Of a DNA stretch of 64,000 nucleotides, positions 1-11,437 are shown in pieces (within the stretch, counting starts at the first letter, position 1; the number at the start of each line of letters is the position of its first letter). This DNA comes from Setomelanomma holmii. Taxonomy: Eukaryota > Ascomycota > Dothideomycetes > Pleosporales > Phaeosphaeriaceae. The position numbers were made by a program, and so were the translations under genes. The DNA lies in the NCBI GenBank assembly GCA_010015745.1, contig ML978167.1:124001-188000 (forward strand), written 5' to 3'. The notes below the pieces were generated by a model. The model saw only the letters and a program-made list of their open reading frames with translations. It had not been told where the DNA came from and searched no databases.

Positions 1-127
1 TCCACCGACCTACAACGCTCGTTAATCAACTCCGCTCGCAACCAGCAACTGGCCTGTCCTCTCTGCTATCTTTGCCCCACAGACACTCTCTTTAATCCTC
101 TGGCATCACCGTCAACACCGCTTCACC

Positions 128-1745
128 ATGAAGGCTTTCCAGCTCGCTGCTCTCTTCGGTGGCGTTGCATCCGCGGTCAATCGCCTTGAGGTCCTCAACA
201 GTAAGTCTCACACCCATTCCTTGCTCCTTTCCGGGTGTCAAAGCCCCGTGCAACACTCGTCGACATCAGCAAATCGCAGTCCAGCTCTTCTAACATATGA
301 CAGACGCTCGACGTGATCTCGATAACACCGAGACTGCCGTCGTCTACATCACCTCCTCGTGGACGCACACTTCGGTGTGCACGGCTGCTCCAAACTGTCC
401 GCCCGGCAAGACTGTCACTTTGACGTCGACCACCGTTGTGGGCACGACTACCACCCTCTGCTCGGCTCCCGAGGCGATGAAGCCTTCTGTCGGTAGCTCC
501 ATCCCAGTTGCTAGCTCGGCTCTCCCAACTGTTCCTGCCTCCGCGAGCGCTATTGTGCCAGGTGTTCCCGTTCAGTCCAGCGGCATCTCCGTCTCGCTCG
601 TTCCAGGCTCGTCGGCTTTGTCGCCTACTCCTCCAGGTTCAGCAGTCGTCTCTGTCAGCATCATTCCTGGTTCCTCAGTCGAGAGCTCAGTCAGCATCGT
701 GCCTCCATCGCCTTCAGCTCCCGCTTCCTCGGCGGCTACTGACACTCATGGTACCCTTCGGTCTACCTCTGTGGCTTCAAGCGCTCTTCCCACGGTGAAC
801 GGGCCTTCCTCGTATTCCGGTAGCTTTCCTGCTGTGCCGCCTACTCCAGGCGTCCCAGGCTCCTCATCGGGAGCGGTCTCTTCCAGCGGCTCAGTCTCAG
901 CCAGCTCAGCGACGCCTTCAAACATCAACACGGGTGCCATCTCTGTCTCTTTTCCCGCTTCGTCAGCCTCGTCAAGCGGATATGGTGTCTCGCCTTTCCC
1001 ATCCAACACCAACACGGGTGCTATTTCGGTCTCCTTCTCCGTTTCATTGGTTGGACCTAGCTCGGCTGGGCCATCCTCGTCTGCTGCACCGGCCTCGTCA
1101 AGTGGGTATGCTGTTTCGCCTGTTCCTTCGAACACTAACACAGGCGCTATCTCCGTCTCCTTCTCCATCCCATCGGTTGGATCCAGCTCTGCTGGACCCT
1201 CATCATCTGCTGCATCGGGCTCGTCCTACGGCCCTAGCACCACTGCTGCCCCAACTCAAGGTTCTTCCAGCAGCGGCTACCAGTCTGCCTCCTCACTCGT
1301 TCCCGGCTCTTCGTCTGGCTCCGCTCCTACCAGCTCAGTCACACCACCAGCCGAGTCAGAGGGTCCCATCGATAGCACTGTTAGAGTCACGAGCTATCTC
1401 ACGCACACCTTGACGTCGTTCGTCACCTCGCCCGCTGCGTCCAGCAAGAACACCACGAACACCAATACCAACACGGAGGGTACATACACCAGCCGCCCTT
1501 CGAGCGTCTCAGCGTCTCCCTCAGGACCTGGGTAAGTTTTTTCTATGAAGTTGGTCCACCTCACTGCTCATACACTAACTCCTCTTCTCAGCTTCTTATA
1601 TCCTTCCGGCAGCGCCAACGGCACGGTCGTGTCGCCCAAGCCCACCTACAGCGAGGTCCCAGTCAACATGGGCCAGATCATTGGTGCTGACAAGAGCTCT
1701 CTTGCGGCCATCGTTGTCGCCCTCATGTTCGCGCACTTCGCATAA
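128..1745 (+). CDS. Serine-rich GPI-anchored-type cell wall protein
   Basis: Three exons, 128-200, 304-1531 and 1592-1745, with GTAAGT donors at 201 and 1532 and in-phase joins. The product starts with a hydrophobic signal sequence (MKAFQLAALFGGVASA). A short conserved segment follows with a VVYITSSWTHTSVCTAAPNC motif, common in fungal wall proteins. Most of the remainder is Ser/Pro/Thr/Ala-rich and probably heavily O-glycosylated. The C-terminus is a short hydrophobic stretch (SLAAIVVALMFAHFA) after a small polar region, as expected for GPI attachment. The middle holds near-identical repeats around NTGAISVSF. No catalytic domain is visible. By family knowledge it is probably a surface or wall structural protein; the specific role is unknown. 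The 3' end faces TAF5 convergently. Confidence 0.8.
904..1230 (+). repeat. Intragenic repeats in the wall-protein gene
   Basis: Three copies of a unit coding (S)NxNTGAISVSF start near 919, 1000 and 1129. Serine-rich spacers (SSAGPSSSAA, SSSGYxVSP) are also duplicated. Copies are similar at DNA level, so slippage or recombination could change copy number. Confidence 0.7.
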
Positions 1746-2408
1746 ACCGGTCCCTCGTGTTCGATCGTGCGGTCCAGTATCTGTCATGGTACGGGTACGC
1801 TGTTGCGGTCATGCGTCAGGACGTGGGACATTCTTGCATCGCCTATCGTGCCTAGCACTGCTCGAGCGGCCGGGCTCCTGTCCACATACTTACACCGCGG
1901 TTCACGAATAATGGGTTCATGATCTTTCTATGGCGGGTTGCTTCTTTAGCTAGACAGGCTTTCTCTCACATGTACTACCAGTTACAAACGGCCAACGAGT
2001 TTAGCATGTAATATAGAGCAACCTTTACTACGGCCGTCAACTTTTGTCTCTTATGCTTTGTGATGTCGATGCGTGTGTGATGTGCAAGAAGAGTGAGGAC
2101 GTGTTTTCAAGCTTTGCTCGACGAGGTTGGGACGCGCTAGGCTAGTCCCTCAGAAGCCTAATTCACCACCGGACCTGCCTGCACTTCCACCCTTGGTTAG
2201 AGTACAGCAAGCAGCAAAATGTTGCAGTGGAACGTATAGATACAAGTATATGTGAACAGAGCATGCGATATCACAACTTCCATTCTAATCATCGCCCAAG
2301 GTCAGGATCGAAAAGCCTTGCTACGGAATACATTTCAAGTAGATGATATGCCTTTTGACTTTCCTCACCGTGCCAGACACTATACGCGCTCCAAAAACCC
2401 CAATGCTC
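1746..2408. other. Intergenic, convergent 3' regions
   Basis: Lies between the stop of the wall-protein gene and the stop of TAF5. Short ORFs here look random. I see no gene; it should hold the two 3' UTRs. Confidence 0.6.
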
Positions 2409-5067
2409 TCACTGCCTCTGCGGCAAATACGCACCGCCCGCAAGCACAAGATTCATCCTCGTAAATTGAACCTTGTACACGGGACTCTCCTTGGTTGGAA
2501 ACGCACTAATCTGATCCGCACTCACGCCCGTCTCCTTGGTCGCTTTCTTCGCCGTCACAGTCGTCCCACTCGCACCCTTGGTCGTAAGCGCGCCATCTGT
2601 GCCTTTCGCTTCCTTTCCACCCGTGCCAAGTTCGCTGGTTTCTTGCAGCACGTCCCATACGCGCACCGTCTTGTCTGCGCCGGCGGAGACGAGGACGCTG
2701 GATTCTACGCTCCATGATAGAGACCAGATTCCGCCTTTTGCATGGCCGCGCATGCGCTTGCGGCGGCGGCCGGTTTCGAGGGTCCAGAGGATGATGTTGC
2801 CCGCGTCGTCGGCTGACGCCAGTGTTTTTCCGTCTGGGCTGCAGGATATAGCCGTGACATTACCGGTGTGGCCTGTGAAGAGGCGTAGACAGTTTCCGCC
2901 GGAGATGTGCCACATGCGGACTGTGCGGTCGCAGGAGCCGGTGAACACGTAGAGGTTGTTGGGGTGGAAGGCGACGCAGTCGACATCGGCGTCGTGACCG
3001 ACGTAAATGCGGAGAGGCTCGATGTGGTCTGTTGACCAGAGGCGGGCGGTGCGGTCGTTGCTGCCGGTCAGGAAGTAGTGCCCGTATGGGCCCCATTGGA
3101 GGTCCCAGATGGGGCTGCCGTGGCCGCGGTAGGCGACGAGGCAGGTAAAGGTGTCGAGGGACCAGAGGCGGACGGTCTTGTCCTCGGAACAGGAGAGGAG
3201 GCATTGCGAGTTTGTGGGTGGGCCGATTGGGTCTGGGTTTGCTGTTGATGGTGAGAACGCGACTGCGTAAACGGGGCCTGCGTGACCAATGAGACGGCGT
3301 GATGATGAAGGCTGGGTATTGGGGAGGTCGTCCGAGGAAGTTAGAGGGCTGCCGTCCATAGACCAGACACGGATGTACGACTCCGACATGCCGACCGCGA
3401 CAAGCTTATTGTCGCCGGAGAAGTCGATGCAGTTCACGCTGTCATATGTGTTGTGGAAAGTGTACATGGTGACGCTGACCGCTGGTCCTATGCCGCCTGT
3501 TCTGCCTTCCATTTTGTATCGATCTCGATGCTCGATGATCTTCTGAACCTCCATCGAGACGTCTCGCGCCAGTGATGGCGGTAGAGGGATTGTGTCTCTT
3601 GACGGGCCGTCTTCGGTCGGCTCGCGTTTGATGCGCTGCTCGAATTCGTCAACGAGCGTTGATTGTCCTGGCCTTGGCGCGGTCTTGGCGTCTTCGTCCT
3701 GCAATGCGGCTCGGACGTCTTCTTGCAGTTCTTGGTCCTGCGGGTATGCGCCAAGCTGCAGTCGTATTCGCGATGCGTCCGCTTCAGGATCGTGTCGGGT
3801 AGTGAGCGGATGACCAGGGTTGTGTCCGGGGATGCCTTCGTCTTCTGCTGGAAGGTCATCGTCACCTTGGCCACAAGCCAAAATCGCAGCTATGCTCTTT
3901 TCTGCCGTGGCCGTTCGATCGACTGTGACTATGAGGATGTGGTCCCTTATCACGTCCATGAGCGCCTGACCGCCCTCGAAAATCTTCGATTCGAGGAATT
4001 GCATCAAGTTGAAAAAAGGCATATTGGTCAGCGTCACTCGGTACTTGTTGTCGACGTACAACTTCGCGATGCGGCTCTCCCCCAAGTGGGCGGGCAGCCG
4101 TACTTGTCGCAGGGATTTGACGTCTTCTTCGTGGTCGCGCTCGAACAGGCCCTGGAATGCTGCAAAGAAAGTCTCCGCATCCTTGGTGTAAAACTCCCGT
4201 ATCAGGTCCAAGAACGAGTATACAAAGACTGGCCATGATAGCTTCTTGAGCTCTGGTTTATATAGGTCCAAGTTGTCTTCTGTGTACTTCCGTAATAGGT
4301 CGAAGGCTTTTGTGTATTTCGTGCCGCCTGCTTCGGTGCCTTGCGCTGCAAGTGTCTGGCCGTTGGTTTGTGGTTCGGACTCCTTGCGGAGCATCGCCTC
4401 GGTGCGGACATATCCTTTCTTGGACAGATACTCTAACACCTTTGGCTTGTTAGCGGTGTTGTGCAAAACGTAGACACAAAAACGTGGGCCAAAGTCGCTA
4501 ACAACGCAAAAGGTCCAGAGCTGTGACGGACCATTGGCTCCCTTAGTAAATCGTAGATACTGCTGCGAGGTTTCGGATTATGATATTGGCCCTGCACTCG
4601 TCCTCCATGGTAGTGTGGTGCATACGGCATCGCATACGGAGAGGGCGCAACGATGGGTCTGCCGGTCGCATAGTAGTCGCGCGGTGGTTGAGACATGGTG
4701 AGTTGCTTTTCTGGTTGCGGTCGCGGTCCAATTTTCGTGGTGATTAACGAGCCAAATCTTGCCCTGAGACTTATGGTCCGTCGCTTTCATAAAGAGCAGG
4801 GAGCCTCGAGAGACAATAGACACTTTCACCCAGACAACAATCCGGTCGCAAAGGAAGATGCGCAAACACTAGCAAAGAATGACGCTGAAGAGAGCTTGTA
4901 CTCACTATTTGATTGAGATTCTGCTGTGACTGCTGGCCAGACCCGCCAGAAGGCGGAGGGCCCTGCTGCTGAGGCATGGCGTTGTGCGGTGGCAGCCCTG
5001 CGCTGGGTGGTCCATTGCCTACACTCATGGCTCGCGCAGGCCCGGGCCCTGGCGGGGGCCCTGACAT
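2409..5067 (-). CDS. TAF5: TFIID/SAGA subunit TAF5 (LisH, NTD2, WD40)
   Basis: Two exons: 5067-4906 and 4439-2409, joined in phase across a 466-nt intron (GTGAGT donor, CTAAC then AAAG acceptor). The join gives NLNQI-VLEYLSKKGY, the start of a LisH motif, and a protein of 730 residues. Residues 1-54 are Pro/Gln/Gly-rich, about 55-85 are LisH, about 99-225 match the TAF5 N-terminal helical domain, and about 387-728 are WD40 repeats with repeated GH and WD/LW motifs. TAF5 is a scaffold of TFIID and SAGA in RNA polymerase II initiation. The start is the ATG at 5067. The intron is long for this genome and contains an open frame on the same strand, so an alternative first exon is possible. It diverges from MED11. 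Confidence 0.92.
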
Positions 5068-5515
5068 TGCGATTCTGTTCCTTCTCTTCTATGGGTGTTG
5101 GTATTGAAGGTGCGCCTGTCACCGCGAATTTGGGAAAGGTCGGGTCGCGTTGCGCATAGAAGGCCGGTATGGTCTTCGGAGGCCTCTTCCGATGAATATG
5201 TAATCACAAGGGGATATGACGCGTGTTAAAGGAGGATTCGGAATGTACAGGTGTGGGTTGGTACTTGCGACGGCTTCGAAGGCTGCTCGTATTGCGGAGA
5301 GGACGGAGGTGATGTTCGTAGCGCGCCAACTGTGGCTCGTGCGGGCGCAGTTGTGGGGTTGACCAGAGCTCCAGCTTTCATTCCTCAGCTTGATTAAGTA
5401 CAATAGCTACGACTCAATCACTTAACGGAGCCAATCGTGAGAGTGTTTAGTGCCTAGTCCCTCACTTTGTACTCACTGTCTTTGCGGCTATATATCCTCC
5501 TTTCTATCACCAAAC
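5068..5515. promoter_or_regulatory. Bidirectional intergenic region, TAF5/MED11
   Basis: 448 bp between the start codons of the divergent TAF5 and MED11 genes. It must hold both promoters and 5' UTRs. A TATATAT run lies about 28 nt before the MED11 ATG, which is close for a TATA box. No other element is claimed. Confidence 0.5.
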
Positions 5516-6145
5516 ATGTCAGGTGCCGACCAAGAAGCGCAAACGAAGCCCGAGCAGCAAGACGGAGCAGAGCCAGGACAGGAAGACCATGGCGCGAGTC
5601 CAGCAAAGTCTCAACCACCCCAACACCCCCAGACTTACCGCCAGATCGCCGCCACCCACATCGACACCCTCTCGCGCCTGAACGAAACCCTGCCCAAACT
5701 GCTTGCCTATTTCGCGGCTACCATCAGCCAACTCACCAACAACCCAGTCGAGACGAACCAGTCAAAAGGAAAGTCAGACACAGTCAATACGCGCCAGGCA
5801 GCCATGTGGACCAACGCCATGTATGTCGGCCTGACCATCAGGAACTTGCGCGAGGTCCTCACCGAGCAGATCAACGACCTCGAACGATACGGCGTTATCC
5901 CTGCGAAACACCCCAAGTACACTGCATTGCCCGGACCAGGCCAGGCTACGGTGGCGCATGATCCTGAGGCAAGCGTCAAGAACGGTGGTTATGGAGACTT
6001 TGATGTGGGTGTGCTGAATGCAAGAGCGGCGTCTGGTCATGTGAGCAGTGAGGATATGCTGGATAGGCTGCAGAGCATGGTCGAGGAGCTGGCGAAGAGA
6101 GGTGGCATCGAAGGCGACGGAGAAGAAATGGTCGTGGATGGCTGA
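5516..6145 (+). CDS. MED11: Mediator complex subunit 11
   Basis: Single exon of 209 residues. The ATG at 5516 (MSGADQEAQT) is preferred to an upstream in-frame start at 5450 whose leader looks like UTR. The N-terminal 40 residues are polar and disordered. A helical region follows with IAATHIDTLSRLNETLPKLL and a long predicted helix around TIRNLREVLTEQINDLERYG. This pattern matches fungal MED11 of the Mediator head module, which bridges activators and RNA polymerase II. The C-terminus carries another predicted helix and an acidic tail. Identification rests on overall pattern, as there is no catalytic motif. It is head-to-head with TAF5. Confidence 0.75.
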   Translation: MSGADQEAQTKPEQQDGAEPGQEDHGASPAKSQPPQHPQTYRQIAATHIDTLSRLNETLPKLLAYFAATISQLTNNPVETNQSKGKSDTVNTRQAAMWTNAMYVGLTIRNLREVLTEQINDLERYGVIPAKHPKYTALPGPGQATVAHDPEASVKNGGYGDFDVGVLNARAASGHVSSEDMLDRLQSMVEELAKRGGIEGDGEEMVVDG

Positions 6146-6941
6146 ACTCGGGACAGGGAAAAGACCCAGAAATACCTCAACATCAAAACGTGCAACTTCC
6201 AAGGCGATGGTTAAGAGGACAGCGGCCGTCGTGTTGGCAAGAGACGGTACATAAGAGCACGACTAGGTCAAGGAGTGCCTATGGCTGCCCAGAAAAAGCC
6301 TTTTCCTGGACAGCCAAAGGACGGGGCCTCATTCAAGAGCAGCGTCTGCAAACTCCTATCTAGATGGCGATGCAACGTACTCATGAGAAGGCTTTCATGG
6401 AAGGATAGTCGGCGCTTGTCGAGGGAGTGGTTTCATAGACACATGACTCGCATAGTAGTGGTGAAGACTGTCGACAGAAGGCCATGGAGCGTTGAGCGCA
6501 GCCGCTTGCGCCAGGGAGTTGATGCGCAATTAGCGCGCATATCCAACGGAGATGGATACGTACTGAATGATTGAGTCCAGTACGGGAAGCCTAGCCCGGT
6601 GACCGTACTGCCGTCAGCAGATCGCGTGGCAACCAGTCTCTTTCTGTCATATTCAATCAAATACTGGTATCACCTCACGCAAGATAATTGTGGGGCTTTC
6701 GAAGTGCTTCGCGCTGACCCATATACGTTGTCGGTAGTCCTCGTCCGCAGTGTATTTGGTCTAGCACCGCGTTTTGACACCTCAGTGTAGCCTGGTTGTC
6801 CTCACATTAATCTGCTGCTCTCACTGACCCTGTTGAATATTAGTCAATATTATTAGATTGTGGCACGCGACAGTCATGCTAGATGTCTGTGAAAAAGTCT
6901 CGCAGCTAAAACAGTCGTGAAGGCCAGGCCCCTGGAAACTT
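6146..6941. other. Intergenic, convergent; no gene seen
   Basis: About 800 bp between the stops of MED11 and the homocysteine methyltransferase. Open frames such as 6275-6574 (+) have no recognisable composition or family pattern. Confidence 0.55.
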
Positions 6942-7925
6942 TCATTGCAACGCCTCGTTCATGGTCCTGATGTCGTCAGGTGTCGTTCGACAACATCCTC
7001 CAATCATGACAGCACCAGCTTTCCACCATTCCACCGTCTTGTGAGCCAAGTTCGAGCCTTCCGTCTTTTGGCCTTCCCACTCCCTTGCTTTCGCGTTCCA
7101 CTGTTCGCCAGAGTTCGGGTATACAATCAGCGCCTTCTTCGTTGAAGACGAGATGTTCTTGAGCGCAGCAAGTGCGAGGTCATCCGGGACACAATTAAAC
7201 CCCAAACCAGCAACTTGCTCAGCATGCTCAAACAGAGCGGCGATCTTGCCAAGTGGCGTACCATCCGCGATATGCTCACTATCCCTCAACGTAAACGTAA
7301 ACCACGCTTCCGTCTCCTTGAACCCTTCCCGCAGCAACTCCAACAAAGCCTCAATTTCGCCTTTTGATGGCAACGTCTCGCACGCCAATATATCCACTCC
7401 TGCCTCGATCAACGCTTCAATCCTCCCGCGATGGAAATTTTTCATGTCTTCCTTCGACACGACATAATCCCCGCGATACTCCGACCCATCCGCCAAAAAT
7501 GCCCCGTACGGCCCTACACTCCCCGCAACAAACAAGCTCTTCCGCCCTTCCTTCCCACCTCCTAGCTCACCAACATACTCATCCCTTGCCTCCCTAGCTA
7601 ATTCCACGCTCTTCCTTACAATTCCTTTCGCCTCATCCTCCTCCAGGCCCAAATGATTGCAGAGTCCTGGAATAGAGGCCTGGTACGACGCAGTGATGGC
7701 GACGTTTGCGCCTGCGCGGTAGTAGTGGAGATGCGTGCGCTTGATGAGCGAGGGCTGCGTGAGCAATATGGAGGCGGACCAGAGCGAGGAGGATATGTCG
7801 GCGCCCAGGGATTCGAGGTAGGTTGCTAGGGCGCCGTCGAGAATGATGGGGGTGTGGGGGTGGTTTGTGAGGTGCGTTGAGATTTTGTTTGGAGTGGGCA
7901 TTGAAGGGGGACTCGGAGGGGACAT
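6942..7925 (-). CDS. Homocysteine S-methyltransferase
   Basis: Single exon of 327 residues starting at the ATG at 7925. It has the conserved DGALATYLE start of the barrel and ITASYQAS. The zinc-binding cysteines are present: the first in GLGFNCVP and the adjacent pair in GGCCRTTPDDI near the C-terminus. These match the Mht1/Sam4 family, which makes methionine by methylating homocysteine with S-methylmethionine or S-adenosylmethionine. The length is normal (yeast enzymes are about 325 residues). Which methyl donor it prefers cannot be told from the sequence. Probably cytosolic. Confidence 0.93.
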   Translation of the reverse strand: MSPPSPPSMPTPNKISTHLTNHPHTPIILDGALATYLESLGADISSSLWSASILLTQPSLIKRTHLHYYRAGANVAITASYQASIPGLCNHLGLEEDEAKGIVRKSVELAREARDEYVGELGGGKEGRKSLFVAGSVGPYGAFLADGSEYRGDYVVSKEDMKNFHRGRIEALIEAGVDILACETLPSKGEIEALLELLREGFKETEAWFTFTLRDSEHIADGTPLGKIAALFEHAEQVAGLGFNCVPDDLALAALKNISSSTKKALIVYPNSGEQWNAKAREWEGQKTEGSNLAHKTVEWWKAGAVMIGGCCRTTPDDIRTMNEALQ

Positions 7926-8653
7926 TTTCGTGTGATTGAAATGTCTACGTGATGTTGCTTAAAGGAAATCGCGCTGAAGGCCTTCGTCGAAGGTAGTCGG
8001 AATCTGATGTTGAGCACAATCAGTAGTATACAAGGTGGTCGTGGTGCTTAGGACAGGATTTCCTGGACTTGTCGTGGGCGTCTGGCGTGAAGGGTTTTTG
8101 GCTCGATCGAATATTTTCAGAGCAGAGTGTTGTACTGAAGTTTGTTGTGAGTCTCGATGGTTCTGCTGTCAGGAAGTTTTGATGTTTCTAATAAGTATTC
8201 CATGGGTCACGAATCGATAAAACCAAAATTGTGGAAGCCATTGCAATTGCGCAAGAATGCCGCCGATAAGCGGAGAAGAATTCGAAACTAATATGCCCGA
8301 ATCTGGGCCCTGTAGTCTTCTACTAGGAATGTGGCACATGAACCAGTTTACGACAACTGTGATCTTACACTGCTTGAGAATTTGATGATGTCCGACGTGA
8401 GTCGACGTCAGAATGGAGGTCGCGAGTTGTGGATGGCACGATGCAGCGCGCTGGTCTGTGCGCTTGGCTCTACCTCCTTCCATCTCTTCTCAAAAACATC
8501 GTCTGCAATTATCAACTACAACAACCTGGTCAGTTCACGAGCTTGTGCGAGGTGATGATGCATTTTGCGCAGCCACGGCACGTTGAATTTCTCACGATCA
8601 TCCAATGATCAGGCGCAGCTACGTGTCAGCAGCGCGACCATTGTCTATTCACG
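7926..8653. other. Intergenic, divergent promoters; no gene seen
   Basis: About 730 bp between the homocysteine methyltransferase start and the orphan gene start. It must hold both promoters. No confident motif or small gene found. Confidence 0.5.
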
Positions 8654-9900
8654 ATGCAGTCTTTCGACAAAAGTTCCGGGGTCGTATTCACCGAGAGGGT
8701 CTCCACGCCTGTTCGTTCGATGGTTCCAACATGGATGTCTCAAGCGAGAGGCAGACGCGATCGAAAGTCGACCCTGAAGAGCCGTGGTAAAGGGTGCTCT
8801 AGCTTACAAGATATGGCATTACGATCTTGCGCATGGAACATCGAGCTATTCTTGCCGGATACATTGCAGTGGGCCGGGTGGCACTTTGCGAGTCGGGTGT
8901 ACCAACATCTTCTCAACATGTAAGCAATCTTTCTAGTTCCTTTGCATTTCTGTGGCTAAATATCTACAGCGAAGCGTTGACTTATAATGCTTGGGATATA
9001 TTTCACGACGCATTCCCAAATGAGATAAAGCATCAACATGATTTTCATGTGTATCAGCAAGACGAGCTTTCGACTGAGCCCACGCAACTATTTTCCATCG
9101 TGAATCGCTTGTCAAAGCTGAATTCAAGTCTGACTACTTATCTCTGCATTCGAGACTTCTCATTGACGTTCGACCACCTCAAGGCACTCATTAGCGTCCC
9201 GACACTCACAGGTTTGGTACTAGAACAGTCACGGCGCGGCGGCTTGTCTGCACTCAGTGAGAGGGATTTCACGAACTGGTGCCGAGCTGTGAAAGAGAGG
9301 GACGCACTTTGCAAATTAGAATTGCTAGTCATGTGCGACTTTGGCCTTGGAAAAAGGGTCATCTTACTAGGGCTTTCTGCATTACCTTCTCTGAAGCTCG
9401 TAGGATTCCAGAACTCAAAGACATGGTTTATGTCGGACGAGCCGCCACGCGAGTATGGAGTGTGGCAGTCTGTGACTCCATCAGGGTGAGTCCAGCACTG
9501 AACCCACATCGACAGTAAGGCGCTGACCATACCAAGACTCGAAAAGCGAGGCCTGTCCGATTATGCATTCGATCCACAGGCTATCTGGGGCGCTTCCTAC
9601 TTGACCAGCTCTACTAAGATCCAGCGGCTCCACGACCTCACGGAACATCTTGCGTCGAAGTCATCCAGGCAAGATCAAGACGCTCGATCCGTAAGCATTA
9701 CTTACGGAGGCTGGGCGAGCCGCAGTATTCACGAAGCTACATCTTGGTTCATTCGCACATTGTCAACATCGCATACGGACACGATACTTTCTGAGAACAT
9801 TTCCGTTCAAAGCAGAAATCCGGGTACTGCCAACAAGAAAAGAAAAGTTCGACCTGGCAAGAGACTGGACATGGAATCACTTCTTGGAGGGTTCACTTGA
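8654..9900 (+). CDS. Orphan fungal protein, unknown function
   Basis: Three exons by splice signals: 8654-8919, 8970-9485 and 9537-9900. The introns are 50 and 51 nt with GTAAGC and GTGAGT donors, and all joins are in phase, giving 381 residues. Reading across the first join restores NIEALTYNAWDIFHDAFPNE, and across the second GLEKRGLSDYAF. The middle has leucine-rich stretches (LTFDHLKALISVPTLTGLVLE, LPSLKLVGFQNS) that suggest an irregular leucine-rich or RNI-like fold. The C-terminus is basic and ends KRKVRPGKRLDMESLLGGF, with a possible nuclear localisation signal (KKRK). I do not recognise a characterised homologue. The start codon is uncertain; an earlier ATG at 8605 is in a different frame. 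Confidence 0.65.
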
Positions 9901-10155
9901 CTCAATACTTCTTCGGGGCATCGACAACGCCGACGCTTGAAGCCACCAATTAACCTCACCTGCCATGCCAAGTCGCACTTTGCCCGAGCAAGCTAGGCGC
10001 ATATGCAGCACGGCTTACCGAACGGATCTCGTGGACCATCTCATGTTTTCAGCCGCAATGTTTGAGGTCGATTCACCTCGTCCCAGCAACATCCTGACAG
10101 TCGAGGCTGTCTGACTTCACAACAACATTAGAGGTGGACATCGTCCGCACAACCA

Positions 10156-11437
10156 ATGGCTCTCGCCCAGACTCTTGAGCTTTCGTCCGGAACAGGGAAA
10201 TGGTTGTCTACAAAGGCATCGCTGTGTACCCTGTTGAGCGAAGCACATGTGCAGCCTCGTTACGTGTTTCTACGAAAGGGAGCTTGGCCACAGAAAGATA
10301 CAGATCGCAGGGAGCTACTACGGCCTTTCAATGTTCCTCGCTTGGTTTGCGATGAGATGTGCAACCAATGCAATGGATATTTCGGAAGCAGGGAGACCTA
10401 TAATGACGCTGGCCAAATACAGATCTACTGCTCATGGTTTCGCGGTCTCGTCAAGATGGTACGTCATGGCTCACACAACGGTGTGGGCTACATCTGGCAC
10501 GAAATGATGTTCTTCAGCTTTTGGGAATGTGGTCGCTGCCTGATGCTGTGCGTGGATACTCCGAACGACTTTGTTGATCAGCTAGAGCAAAGGCTGAATT
10601 GCGAGCATGATCCAATGGACGCAGCAGATCCCTTCAGCTTGCTTGTACCCATAGTGGACCAGATTTGTCTTCTCTACGATCAGTCCGTGTGGAGCATACG
10701 CGACTTGATCCGCCGAGCAGAAAAGGTATATGACTTTCCCCATGCGGAAGCGAGGTTAGCCAGGCTGACTGATCGCATGAATACAGAGCAGAGCAGCCAA
10801 CCGAACTACCGACGCAGACTTCTCGGGGTTGCACGAGATCTCGCGACACGCGACGCACTCAACCGAGACTCTCGCAGTGACGATTCAATCCCTGACGATA
10901 ATGCGACAGCGGCACAAAGACTTTCACCAGCATCTGACATCTACAAGTACGGGGAAGAGCGCCTGCTGGAGACAAGTCCAGCAGCACATGGATTTCCAAG
11001 CGCAATTGATCAAGAACTTGAAGCTTCGCTCGGCCGCGAATCAGGAGAGGCTACAAAGCGAGATCATGCTGGCGTACAACATGATAACGCAGCGAGACAG
11101 CCGGGTAATGGTGGAGATCGGAGCAGCAACCAAGAGCGACAGTGCCGCAATGACGACTGTGGCAGTAGTGACAATGGCATTTCTGCCCGCAACCTTCACA
11201 TCTGCGCTTTTCGGCATGAGCTTCTTCGACATCTCGCCGGGCGATGGAGCGCAACCAGACAAATGGAAGGTATCGAGCAAGATATGGATATACTGGGCCA
11301 TCTCGATCCCGCTGACGGCGTTGACACTGCTGGCGTGGCTAGTGTGGATGCGAGCAATGGGTCACAAGTTCGAGGTTCCGAAGCTTTGGCATGGACACGC
11401 ATCTGAAAGGCGGAATCTGCGTGAAGAGAAAGCATAG
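10156..11437 (+). CDS. CorA-like membrane protein (Mg2+-transporter-like)
   Basis: Two exons, 10156-10725 and 10787-11437. The 61-nt intron has a GTATAT donor and GCTGAC branch, and the join is in phase, giving 406 residues. The N-terminal half has the soluble pattern of fungal CorA-like proteins (WFRGLVKMVRHGSHNGVGYIWHE, then DPFSLLVPIVDQICLLYDQSVW). A long helical region around FSGLHEISRH to RQRHKDF follows. The C-terminus has two membrane segments, TVAVVTMAFLPATFTSALFG and WIYWAISIPLTALTLLAWLVW. The canonical CorA GMN loop motif reads GMSFFD, so metal transport is doubtful. Members of this family are common and variable in filamentous fungi. Function is inferred from fold only. Confidence 0.7.

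Noticed and set aside
746..1168. Minus-strand frame of 140 codons inside the wall-protein gene
   Set aside because: Shadow of the Ser/Thr-rich repeat region.
3663..4238. Plus-strand frame of 191 codons opposite TAF5
   Set aside because: Shadow frame of a clear TAF5 coding region.
6275..6574. Plus-strand open frame of 99 codons downstream of MED11
   Set aside because: No family pattern, no domain-like composition; lies in a convergent gap.
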